A stretch of 64,000 nucleotides of DNA, taken from positions 1 to 64,000 of the IMG/VR virus record IMGVR_UViG_3300033146_000857. One strand, 5' to 3'. The translations under genes were made by a program, and so were the position numbers. The stretch is from a virus. The first letter of the stretch is position 1; every line of letters begins with the position of its first letter. The notes beneath the pieces were generated by a model. That model searched no databases. It worked only from the letters and a program-made list of their open reading frames with translations, and was not told the DNA's origin. Of this stretch, positions 42,448 to 51,700 are shown piece by piece.

Positions 42448-43061
42448 ATTTGTACCTTAGCACTTTTTTGATATCTTCTGCTCATTGCTTTGTCTGAAAA
42501 CCAGAATGAAATTACTGTAGAAGCTGCAAATAGTATCAGTTGTAAAGCTGGTTTAATCACGGCTAACATTAAGTTCTCTGTTCCAAAGTCGTCAAGTAGG
42601 TATTCCTCTAGGGCTGTATCTATAATTACCATTACATACCATACTATGCCTATTGTAAGCACAGGTCTTATAAGACCTCTTATAGCGTCCATAGCCAGTA
42701 AGTGTAAGTAGATTAAAGGTCTAAATACTAGCCCTATCTTAGTTTTATCACTTATCATCATCTTAACTACATCGTCTTTAAGGTACTTGCCAGTTAGTCT
42801 CTCTATAAGTCCTGCTCTATTAGTAGCTTCAGCTGTGTCTGCTGCTGCTTCCTCTAGGCTTATGGCTCCTTCAGTTATTACTTTATCAACTTCTATTTGA
42901 GCTTTTATTTCATTTAAGTTAGCTTCACTTTCGGCTTTGAACTTCTTTAGTTCAAACTCGTTCTGTTCTTTCTGTTGTTTATAGCCGAACCAAGTGGCAA
43001 AAATAGAAGTAACTGATCCTAAAAGGCCTCCACTTAGTATGTTAGTAAAAAAGTCCATCAC
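42444..43061 (-). CDS. 3TM holin (GTA_holin_3TM-like)
   Basis: A 205-residue protein with the outline of the 3TM phage/GTA holin family: an N-terminal hydrophobic helix (about 6-27, LSGGLLGSVTSIFATWFGYK), a charged coiled coil rich in Glu and Lys (28-75), then two hydrophobic regions (about 115-150 with AIRGLIRPVLTIGIVWYV, and 160-192). The RP-containing segment is typical. Holins permeabilise the inner membrane at a set time. It follows the DUF5675 gene by 6 bases. Confidence 0.75.
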   Translation of the reverse strand: MMDFFTNILSGGLLGSVTSIFATWFGYKQQKEQNEFELKKFKAESEANLNEIKAQIEVDKVITEGAISLEEAAADTAEATNRAGLIERLTGKYLKDDVVKMMISDKTKIGLVFRPLIYLHLLAMDAIRGLIRPVLTIGIVWYVMVIIDTALEEYLLDDFGTENLMLAVIKPALQLILFAASTVISFWFSDKAMSRRYQKSAKVQI

Positions 43062-43067
43062 ATCCCC

Positions 43068-43508
43068 TTATATGTTTGATATTATGAGCTTAAATGGCTC
43101 ATTTTTTGTTAGTTTATTCATCTCTCTTATTGCTTGTCTACTTCTAAACACGCATCTTTGCATTTTTCCGTGTTTGTTTTTAGCTCTTCCAATAGCTTTA
43201 CCTAGAGTTATACACCCCTGTAGGTGCGTCTGCCACCCAAGCTTAGCGTCTCCTGCAAAGTTAGCCCCGTGAATAAGTATAAAACTTCTTTTAGACACTT
43301 CTTGTATATGGTATAACTTTTTCTTAAAGTGCGGAGAATATCTTAATTTTACGTGGTACTCTCCAGTAGGAATACAACTTAGGTTAGGCTTATTGTCTCT
43401 ATCTGGTAGTTCTAATGAATTCCAAAACATACCATTGTTAGCCAGTATACCAAAAGTCCCCTCTTGAGTACTTTGTAGTCTATATAAGTATAACGTTTTC
43501 ATACACAC
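43068..43508 (-). CDS. DUF5675 family protein, probable lysis-related
   Basis: A 146-residue protein matching DUF5675: QSTQEGTFGIL, SLELPDRDNKPNLSCIPTGEY, SFILIHGANFAGD and QGCITLGKAIG. His, Cys and Gly positions around HGAN and GCI resemble the active-site layout of L,D-transpeptidase-like cysteine enzymes, though catalysis has not been shown for this family as far as I know. Phage members are often next to holins. It starts at 43508 or, more simply, at the ATG two codons later. Confidence 0.75.
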   Translation of the reverse strand: MCMKTLYLYRLQSTQEGTFGILANNGMFWNSLELPDRDNKPNLSCIPTGEYHVKLRYSPHFKKKLYHIQEVSKRSFILIHGANFAGDAKLGWQTHLQGCITLGKAIGRAKNKHGKMQRCVFRSRQAIREMNKLTKNEPFKLIISNI

Positions 43509-43542
43509 CCCAGGTTTAATTATTTGAACTTAAACAGTTATA

Positions 43543-43553
43543 AGTTTATATAT
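43543..43553 (-). promoter_or_regulatory. possible promoter for the lysis/envelope cassette
   Basis: The 62-base gap before the DUF5675 gene contains TATATAAACTT on the minus strand, about 35 bases from the start codon. It is the only gap of this size between the tail-tip genes and the cassette. Weak -10 match, no ACTT block. Confidence 0.35.
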
Positions 43554-43570
43554 GGCTTTATCCTCAAGGG

Positions 43571-44437
43571 TTATCTGGTAATAGTTAAACTCTTAGTAAA
43601 GACATTCCCATCTTCCTCTACTCTTATGGTAAAGTTGTTAATGCCCCTATTAAGTATTTTAGTATAAAGTATTTCTTTATTTGGGTCTAGAACTCTAAGA
43701 GGTATGTGTATCCATGGGCGAGTACAGGTAGTTCCTGATATATTTGGAACAATCATTCTAGAACCAGGAGTCGGATTATATGTAAAACTAAGAGTATCTT
43801 TATCAGTCTTAAGGTCTATTGTATCTCCTATAGAAGCTTTTAGCTCTATCACGTGGCTTAGAGATATACTTGTTGGAGAATTACCACTAAAATAGTCCAT
43901 ATTAGTTGGTTCTACTAAGTTTGGTAGTTCACTCACATTTAGGACTATTTCAGACCTATTGAATAGCCGTTGTTCCTCTAGAACATTCCAGAGACTAGTG
44001 GTGTTAACATTGTCTGGACGCTGTTTAAACAGTTTCTTCCATAAATAGTCTGAGTCAAAGTAGTACGGATTAAAGAAAAACCTTGACTTAAAGGTCTCTT
44101 CCCAGCTAAGTATTTTTTCTGGACTTAAGTATAAAAACTTATCATCAGACTGTCTTTTTATAAATACTTTATTGGTGGGTCCAAAGATCACCCTGTTTAG
44201 CTCTAGTGTGTAATCTTGCAGTGTTCCAGAGTAAATTAAGTCTAGTACTTCCTGGTCTGAGAGCTGTTTTTTATTTGTTGTAAATAGTATCTTATCAGTA
44301 TAAGATACATTTGGTGAAGCTATTTCTTGTAGGTTGCTATTAACATAGATGGCCACGTTTGTAGAATCACTATTTATGCAGGCTATATTATAAGGATACT
44401 TTATATCTTGGTTATACACATGTGAGTAAGTTAACAT
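43571..44437 (-). CDS. tail-tip/baseplate protein, unknown
   Basis: A 288-residue beta-rich protein, last gene of the tail-tip block, two bases behind the previous gene. N-terminal YSHVYNQDIKYPYN and a C-terminal Ig-like stretch (KEILYTKILNRGINNFTIRV). No family recognised. Virion role by position. Confidence 0.6.
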   Translation of the reverse strand: MLTYSHVYNQDIKYPYNIACINSDSTNVAIYVNSNLQEIASPNVSYTDKILFTTNKKQLSDQEVLDLIYSGTLQDYTLELNRVIFGPTNKVFIKRQSDDKFLYLSPEKILSWEETFKSRFFFNPYYFDSDYLWKKLFKQRPDNVNTTSLWNVLEEQRLFNRSEIVLNVSELPNLVEPTNMDYFSGNSPTSISLSHVIELKASIGDTIDLKTDKDTLSFTYNPTPGSRMIVPNISGTTCTRPWIHIPLRVLDPNKEILYTKILNRGINNFTIRVEEDGNVFTKSLTITR

Positions 44438-44438
44438 T

Positions 44439-45104
44439 CTAGTCTCCTTTAATTACCACTAAAGCTTCGTAGTTAATCCCAGAGTCTCTTAGGACTACTG
44501 AGGTTATTAGAAGTTTTAACTGTCTGTCTGAAATAGCTATTACTGTGCCTTTTGGTAAATATTCTGCCATTGTAAAGGTTGCCTTGCCCTTAAGGTTAGC
44601 AAATTTAAAATGTTGTAAGAAAAACTCTTTTACCTCAGCTATGTTGGCGGTTATCTTTGTGTCTATGGCCGTGTTAGCTGTATGACCAAAGGGCTTATAT
44701 ATAGACCTTTCTCCTTGGTAAGCAAAGTCTTGATAAGCAAGCAACATATCATCTGTAAATTTTAGTGGTTTGAATAAAAAAGTCTTCTTAAGATCAACTG
44801 TTGTTAGTCTTGTAAACTTATCAAAAGAATACTCAAAGTCTATACTTAGTTTACTTAGATTTTTAAGTTCATTAAACTCACCAAAGACTGGTTCTAATGC
44901 GTGTACTCCAAGGAAATATAGGAAAAACTGTTGTAATTTTTGAAACTTAAGATTCATTCCCCAAGGCTCTCCATTGTCATTGACTACTTCTAAGGCTGTA
45001 CATGACATAGAGTAACTTACCTCGTTTAAAATGTCTAATGAGTCAATAGACTCGAGTCTAGAAGTGAACTTAGCTCTCGTGTCTAGTAGTACTGAAATAT
45101 TCAT
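44439..45104 (-). CDS. tail-tip protein, unknown
   Basis: A 221-residue protein overlapping the upstream gene by 4 bases (ATGA). Mixed alpha/beta composition; no motif recognised. Virion assembly role inferred from its place between hub and lysis genes. Confidence 0.6.
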   Translation of the reverse strand: MNISVLLDTRAKFTSRLESIDSLDILNEVSYSMSCTALEVVNDNGEPWGMNLKFQKLQQFFLYFLGVHALEPVFGEFNELKNLSKLSIDFEYSFDKFTRLTTVDLKKTFLFKPLKFTDDMLLAYQDFAYQGERSIYKPFGHTANTAIDTKITANIAEVKEFFLQHFKFANLKGKATFTMAEYLPKGTVIAISDRQLKLLITSVVLRDSGINYEALVVIKGD

Positions 45105-47365
45105 GATACCATGTCCTCTGCTCTTATTAAGAATTCTATCTCTGGAACTTTAAAACCGCTCCCTAGAGGTAAGTCTATAAATTCTACCATAGACAGGTAA
45201 GGATAGTTATTTGCTTCCTCAACATTAAGCCCCTGGGTAGCGTCTGGATTGTTATCTTCTATAGGAACTAAAGTTCCTTGTAAAGTAGCTTTAAGGTAGT
45301 ATTTCAGATCTTTAGATGTTATGACTTCACCAGCTATTAGACTAGATGAGTTAGTTAGACTAACTATCTCTTTCTGCAAAAATGCTTCAGTACTGTCTTT
45401 GTCTAGGTCTGGCTTTGATAAGTCTATAGCATTTAGACTGGCTGTTCCAAGATTTATTATCTCATCAACTGTGTTGTCTAAGGGCTTATAGCCTTTGAAT
45501 AGATAAAGTGCTGTGTCAGTGCCTTCTGAAGAAGGGTCCTTTAACAGTTTAGTGAATAGGCCTGAATATTTGTTTGCCTTAAAATTATGGTACTTATTCA
45601 TGGTTGGGCAGTAAGGTTGGTCTGGTGTCCCGGGATAGATATATAGTTCTAACTCTTTAAGGTTACTGTTGTTAGCAACGTCTGGAAATAGTTTAAACTT
45701 AATCTTGTACCTGGTACACCCAGAGTCTGATATGCCAGTTACTACTTCACCGTCTAAATTTGTAAGACTATCAGTGTTATAAATAGCACCATTTATGCGT
45801 ATAGAGTATATATTTGTTAGCTTGCCATAGCCTAACGCATAGGCAACATTAGCAAAATAGTACCTTCCAGAGTCTTTAAAACTTCCCCCTAAGTTAACTT
45901 CAGTAACAGGCTTGGCTGTAAGTCCTAGAATGCCTTGAAGTCTTCCGTACAAAGAACTAAGGTTTACTAATATTTGATTTCCAGTTGATGAATAAAAAGT
46001 ATCTAGTTGCTTCTCAGCAACTGTACTACCTAGGGTATTAACAAATGATCTAACTGAGTTAAATGATCCGTCTACATTTGCTGCTTGATCTATCAAAAAC
46101 ACTATATCTGAGTTTAAATTTTCAGCTTGATTAAAGAAACTTCTTGGTGATGTGGCCCATAGCCATTTAGTTGTTGTGTATAAATCGTATATAGCTATCT
46201 TTTCTTTTAATTCGGCTATCTTTTGTGAACCATTACTTTGCGTATAGAGCTCGTGAATTTTTGTAAGTATAATACTAACTAGATTATATCTTTCAAAAAT
46301 AAAACTTAAAGCCAGGTCTGTGTTTAGTCTTACATGCTCTTCTGAATCAACTAGCTTGACTTCAGGAACATAAGCAAAAGTGTTCAATAATTTTATAGCT
46401 ATTGAGCAATTATTTTGAACAGATATATATCCAGAAGTTTTTCTATACTGAGTCATATACTCAGCCAAGGTGTCTAACTCTGTGTAGTATTGAAAACTTA
46501 CCCAATTTTCGTGTTCATTCACATGGGTGTTAATTACTGTTATTACATTGCTATTAAGCTTATCTATTTCTGTTTGAAGTTCAGTTCTATTTGGCATAGT
46601 CTGGAATACAGCTGTTGGAATACTAACTACTAAGTCTAGATAGGGTGTGCCTTTAGCTACCTGCAGTATATCAGTATATATTTGAACCCAGATATCATGT
46701 ACAGCTAGAATATCAGTAAGACTCTCTGCTGCTTCAAGTGCTTTTGGTCTGAGATTATCATAGTTGCCATTTGAACTTATTAAGTTGCCTATGGCATCAC
46801 AGTTAGCTAATACAGTCTGGTACTGATTGTTTAGCCTAATAGTGTAGTTTTTAAAATTGTATATTAGAGATTCAAGAATACAAGCTTTGTCTGTAAGATT
46901 ACATCTCTCAGGACATTTTACAGGAATTCCGGCTAAGTATCCATGAGCTGGATCACAGAGATTTTCTTGAGTTTCGTTAGAAGGTAGACTAATACTGTTT
47001 AGTACTACTAAAGGTTTGTCCTCTAAGCCTAGGTCTGTAAGGTCCATAAGAGGTAACATTGGTTTGGCTGCCACGTCTAGGCATCTAAATTTAACTTGGC
47101 CATAATCATTCTTTTGAAGTACCCTAACGGCCGTATCAGATAGTGCTATAGGCTGGCCGGTAACATAGGTTTTACCCTCAAGGTAGGATATATCCCCTTT
47201 TGTAATCAAACCTGCATTAGTAGTTAGCAACGCTTCAGCTCTATCATTCATGTAAGGAAGAAATCTAAGATTATTCAGTATGCAGGTAGAATAATTCTCA
47301 TCTCCAAGAGTACCTTTACAAAGGTTATCGGCATGTGAATAGGACACTATTCTATTTTCACTCAT
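45101..47365 (-). CDS. large tail-tip protein
   Basis: A 754-residue protein, 4-base overlap with the hub gene. Cys-rich section about 137-160 (LCDPAHGYLAGIPVKCPERC then LTDKACIL) followed by long helices (about 170-460) and beta-rich C-terminal parts. In gpL/BR0599-type tails the next large gene is usually the central fibre or megatron; this one is shorter and not clearly homologous. It may form part of the tail tip or central spike. Confidence 0.6.
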   Translation of the reverse strand: MSENRIVSYSHADNLCKGTLGDENYSTCILNNLRFLPYMNDRAEALLTTNAGLITKGDISYLEGKTYVTGQPIALSDTAVRVLQKNDYGQVKFRCLDVAAKPMLPLMDLTDLGLEDKPLVVLNSISLPSNETQENLCDPAHGYLAGIPVKCPERCNLTDKACILESLIYNFKNYTIRLNNQYQTVLANCDAIGNLISSNGNYDNLRPKALEAAESLTDILAVHDIWVQIYTDILQVAKGTPYLDLVVSIPTAVFQTMPNRTELQTEIDKLNSNVITVINTHVNEHENWVSFQYYTELDTLAEYMTQYRKTSGYISVQNNCSIAIKLLNTFAYVPEVKLVDSEEHVRLNTDLALSFIFERYNLVSIILTKIHELYTQSNGSQKIAELKEKIAIYDLYTTTKWLWATSPRSFFNQAENLNSDIVFLIDQAANVDGSFNSVRSFVNTLGSTVAEKQLDTFYSSTGNQILVNLSSLYGRLQGILGLTAKPVTEVNLGGSFKDSGRYYFANVAYALGYGKLTNIYSIRINGAIYNTDSLTNLDGEVVTGISDSGCTRYKIKFKLFPDVANNSNLKELELYIYPGTPDQPYCPTMNKYHNFKANKYSGLFTKLLKDPSSEGTDTALYLFKGYKPLDNTVDEIINLGTASLNAIDLSKPDLDKDSTEAFLQKEIVSLTNSSSLIAGEVITSKDLKYYLKATLQGTLVPIEDNNPDATQGLNVEEANNYPYLSMVEFIDLPLGSGFKVPEIEFLIRAEDMVS

Positions 47366-48231
47366 AGTTCAACTCCAAAGATATGATTATCACTAGTGCA
47401 CTCTTCCTGAGGTTCTCCAGGCTCTCCACAGTAAGTAAGCGCTTCAGAAGTGAATATGTTATAGTTTTTACTTTGTTTACCTAGATTGGCAAACCCATAA
47501 AAATGTTTAGTATTACCAAATTTTGCATGACACCCTCCATAAGTCTTATCACAGGATAATATTATATTAAGATCAAAAGTTAGCATGTCGTCTATAAAGT
47601 TTAAGTCTATGGCTAAGTGGCTAGCAGTTACCTTCAGTATCTTTGACCTAAAAGACCCCCCTAGGTCTATAAAAGCTAGGTTATAGTTTCTCATGGTCTT
47701 AAACTTTTCTTTACCTACTAGACTAATTGTTTTCCCGCCTAGTATAATCTCATCGTCTGAAAGGCTATATGGAATTAAGCCTGTGAGTGTATCTATAGGA
47801 ATACTAGTACAGGCTAAAGTATTATTAACTTCTTGAGCTCCACATAGTTCTGAGTATACCTGTAGTTGGCAAACGTTCTCTATTCGAGGTAAAAATAATT
47901 GCTTCATATAAAAAGAAGCCTTAGAGCCTATGTTTAGAGTTATATTTTGACTTACTGTGCTACTTATAGTTAAGATTATACCATCTAGTACTGTCTTAAA
48001 TTCATCCCCAGTAAAAATACTAACTCTAACAGAATAACCATTGGTTAGGTATATTAGAGGGTTTATGCCTCTTAGTACACTCCTAGGCATTGAGACACTT
48101 ATGGTGTCTTCGGCTAGTCCACTCTTAATATTCATAGATTTTAATTCTAATGAGCTAATAAAAGTTACCTCTGGGTCTTTGTTATGGTTACCTATCTTAA
48201 TGCTATTAGCAATCTCTAAAGTTACTAGCAC
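47362..48231 (-). CDS. tail hub protein, BR0599/DUF2163 (gpL-like)
   Basis: A 289-residue protein with the family end signature SCDKTYGGCHAKFGNTKHFY followed by GFANLG, closely matching the C-D-K-T, C, F-G-N, F-x-G-F pattern of BR0599 proteins. An earlier Cys pair (NVCQLQVYSELCG) completes a four-Cys set, as in lambda gpL and GTA Orfg13, where it holds an iron-sulfur cluster. It forms the hub linking the tail tube to the tip. Overlaps the Dit-like gene by 26 bases and the next gene by 4. Confidence 0.8.
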   Translation of the reverse strand: MLVTLEIANSIKIGNHNKDPEVTFISSLELKSMNIKSGLAEDTISVSMPRSVLRGINPLIYLTNGYSVRVSIFTGDEFKTVLDGIILTISSTVSQNITLNIGSKASFYMKQLFLPRIENVCQLQVYSELCGAQEVNNTLACTSIPIDTLTGLIPYSLSDDEIILGGKTISLVGKEKFKTMRNYNLAFIDLGGSFRSKILKVTASHLAIDLNFIDDMLTFDLNIILSCDKTYGGCHAKFGNTKHFYGFANLGKQSKNYNIFTSEALTYCGEPGEPQEECTSDNHIFGVEL

Positions 48232-48778
48232 TAGATGCTCCTATTTGTTGGTTAACTAAGACTGTTGGTTGAAAATATTCCTTGAACTTAGCACTAAGTT
48301 CAAAAAAGTTGTTAAACTTATGGTCTAATTTTAAAGTTCCATCCAGATAATGAACTCTGTGGGGTATTCTTAAACCGCTTGAAAGTATACTACTAGTAGT
48401 AATATCGAAAGTATTATTTTCATAAACTAGGTTATTTCCAAGTAAACTATGAGATAGCCTTCTATTTATGTCAAAGGTGTTTTCACCATAGAACTTTGCC
48501 TCATGAGGGTACTTATAAGATAGTCTATCACCAGTTTGGTCATAGACTAATTTCATACTAGGATGAATTTGAGTAACAAGATCAAAAGACTCTTCCTCAA
48601 CCAGTAGTTCTTCTAGGTAGTTCTTAAACTCATGATCGATCAGTCCAAAGTTTATCTCCCACTCTACATAGGGTACAGTAGTGTAATTGTCTACTTTTAC
48701 TCCGTCTACTAATAAAGGATTTTTACCCATATTTATCGTATATCTTAGATCTGAGTATAAAAATGTGTCTATCACCAT
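48206..48778 (-). CDS. distal tail (Dit-like) protein
   Basis: A 190-residue protein directly behind the tape measure (one-base overlap) and ahead of the hub, the place of GTA Orfg12/DUF2460 or lambda gpM. Sequence is beta-rich with FGLIDHEFKNYLEELL and a repeated (F)DI(N/T) pattern. Homology is not certain; the call rests on gene order. Confidence 0.5.
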   Translation of the reverse strand: MVIDTFLYSDLRYTINMGKNPLLVDGVKVDNYTTVPYVEWEINFGLIDHEFKNYLEELLVEEESFDLVTQIHPSMKLVYDQTGDRLSYKYPHEAKFYGENTFDINRRLSHSLLGNNLVYENNTFDITTSSILSSGLRIPHRVHYLDGTLKLDHKFNNFFELSAKFKEYFQPTVLVNQQIGASSASNFRDC

Positions 48779-51700
48779 TACAGGTACTCCTCGAAAACTT
48801 TTTTAACTCCATTTGCTATCATAGGAAGATTTCTTTCTATTGAAGCTAAAGAAGCATCTGGAGCCACTGGGATGGTAATGTTAAAATTATTACCACTGTC
48901 CTGACTCACTTGATTGTTACTACTGCTTATAGTGTTTATATTAACCTTTGGTATACTCATGGTTGATTTATTTAGACCATTAAAATAGTCCGCACCTAAA
49001 GCTCTAACAGTCTCTTTTCTTACTACGGCTTCTCCGTCCTCCAATAACGTAGGTCTTCTGTCTCCTCCGCCGTAGCCTGGTAAAACTCCTCCAGTAGACA
49101 TGCCGACACTACTACTATGTCCAGCTATGTTACTACTGGCTGCTATTGTTCTTGCAGCTCTTGCTGATGCTGCTCTTGCTCTGGCCAAATCTCTATTTAA
49201 GCTAGCCATAGCTTGACTCACGGATCTGGTCATGGTTCTGGCTGCCTCGTTAGCTCCCTTAGTAACGTCTCTCCCTACAGAGCTAAAACCTCGGTTTATT
49301 GAAAGAGTACTAGTTTTTAAACTTCTAGTTAGCCAGTCTGCTTGTTTAGTAAGTTCTGCCGCCATTGGCTTATAGAAATTTTTATTCTTAATGGCTTGAG
49401 TAGTCTTTTCTCCAGTTTTGTCTACTAGATCAACTACTGCTTTGGAAGTTTCATCACTAGTCTTAGATAGTCTTTTTACTAGGTTTTCTTTTATGTCTTT
49501 TAACTTTATGGTCCCTTTTTCAAGTCCTGCTATAAGTTGTTCAGCTGTTGTGGCCCCTAGGTCATTAGCCACTTTTTGTAGCATTTCGTTATTAAAAAGA
49601 TTTTGAAACACAGATTGCATTTTGTCATTGATATTCTCAGTATTAACGTCTACCTTTTGTAGGGTAGTTTGTATAGAGTCTTCTATTTTTTGTTGCAGAA
49701 TAACAGCATCAAAAGTAGCTACTTTCATAGAGTCTCTAAAAGACTCTTCATATTTATTGGCCATAGCTATGGCGTCAAAGGTAGCTAATGCTACTGCATC
49801 AATTTGACTTTGTTCTAAGGCCTCTTTAGACTGTTCAACGTCTATAGCTAGTGTATTAAGCATTTCAGTTAGTTGTCTGCCTAGGGCCGCACTTAGTCTA
49901 TCAGAGTTAATCTCCATGCCTTCTAGGTTAAAACTCAACGCCCTAGCTAAATCAGCTTTAGCATCTGCTGCATGAATTGCTATCTGTCTAAATGAGTCTC
50001 TAACAGAGTCTGCTATCTTAGTCATATTTTCTGAGAAAGAAATGCCTAGTTCTTCTAGTTGTCTAGCTGTATTTCTATTAATGTCTTCTATGCCCTGCTC
50101 AAACCCGCGAGCTATGTCCTCTAAACCAAAGCTTTTGCCAATGCCAAGTTCTTCAGTCTTTATGTCTTTGTTTATTTGAATATCTTGCATGGACTCAGCT
50201 AATTTTATACTTAAGTCTTCTAAGGCTCTTTGAAAGTCTAAAGACAATTTTGTCATATTTCTGTTAAATTGAGTAGCTATGTCAGAAAGATCTCTAGAGT
50301 ACTTTCTATGAGCATCCTGTAGATCATAGGCTAATTTTATTCCAGCGTCTCTTATACTAAGGTCATATTTTAACATGGCTGTTTGTAAGTCAAATAAAGC
50401 CGCGCCCATTTCTCCTTTAGCCCCTGTTACATCTCCAACTGTGGTAGTAGTTCTGTAAGCTCCATTAGCTGCTCCATAGAGCAAGTCTACTAGCTGTTCT
50501 ATAGACACTGAGTTTCCAGTTGCTGCAGATGCTGCTGTAGGTGCAGTCTCTGGGGCTGCTACCATTTCCTTCATATACTCTGGGTCTGTTAGAGCTCTAG
50601 TTGCATCAAAACTGAACCCAGCTTGAGCCTTGGTTACTCCCTGATCAACGATTACGTCTATAAGCTTGTCTGAGTTTTTATCCATATAGTCTAGATAAGT
50701 CTTATTAAAGATTTCACTGTTTACGTCTCCACCAGCCACTTTGTAAGCTTCTTTATAAGCTTCTTTTACCAGATCTTCTTTTGTTTTGTTTATATTTATC
50801 CACTGTTTAATCGCAGAAGTATTTTCACTAAGTTTAGCTTTATTAGCATCCATAGCTAGACTAATATTTGACATCTTATCAGCTAAGCCTAAGAGAGTAT
50901 CAGCATTTACAGTAAGCACAACTGGCTTTTGTAAGTTTCGGCTAAATAGCGTGTTAGTGTCGGCTATAGCTCTGTTTATAGCCGCAAGAGTTCTACCGTA
51001 GTTTCTGTTTAGGTCATTAACTTGCCTAGCATAGTTCTTTCTAGCATCATGTCTAGCTTGGTTAGTGCTAGTCTTTAAGTCTGCTACTGATCTTCTAAAG
51101 TTTATCCCAACTTGTTTAAGACTTCTAGCATAGTTTAATAGTGCACTAGCTTGTTGGTTTTGAACACTTCTATCTAAAGCTTGTATGTTTCTATTATAGT
51201 TTCTATTATTAGCTTCTACTTTTCTTTCTTTAGATATGCCTAAGTCTTCTACAGAATACTCTTTTGAACGACCAATTTTTTGCCCAGAAAAGCCTACATC
51301 TCTACGTAGGTTTCTCTCTGAAGAAACTCTATTGATGGTAACGTCTCTCCTGGATCTGTCTGTATTAAGATTAAGCTTATCTAGATTAAATCTGTACTGC
51401 CTTACTGCGTCTTCACGTTTGTTTCTAGCACTTATGTTAAGTTCTTGCTGTTGGAATGCAACCTGACGTATCTTAGCTTCCTTAATGTTAGCTGTTCTTA
51501 TGTCTAGATTTTTAATAGCTATCTGCTTAGTTAGTGTCTGTCTATTTCTGTAATCTTCGCTCATATTATTGGCTAGCCCTGACCTATCGGTCATGTTAAC
51601 TATGTCTGAGGTACTCATACTACTAACTGTCTTAAAGCTGTCTTTGGCTATGTTAGCATTTCTAAGAGTTCTATTAAGACCTTCTGCAAATCTATAGTTC

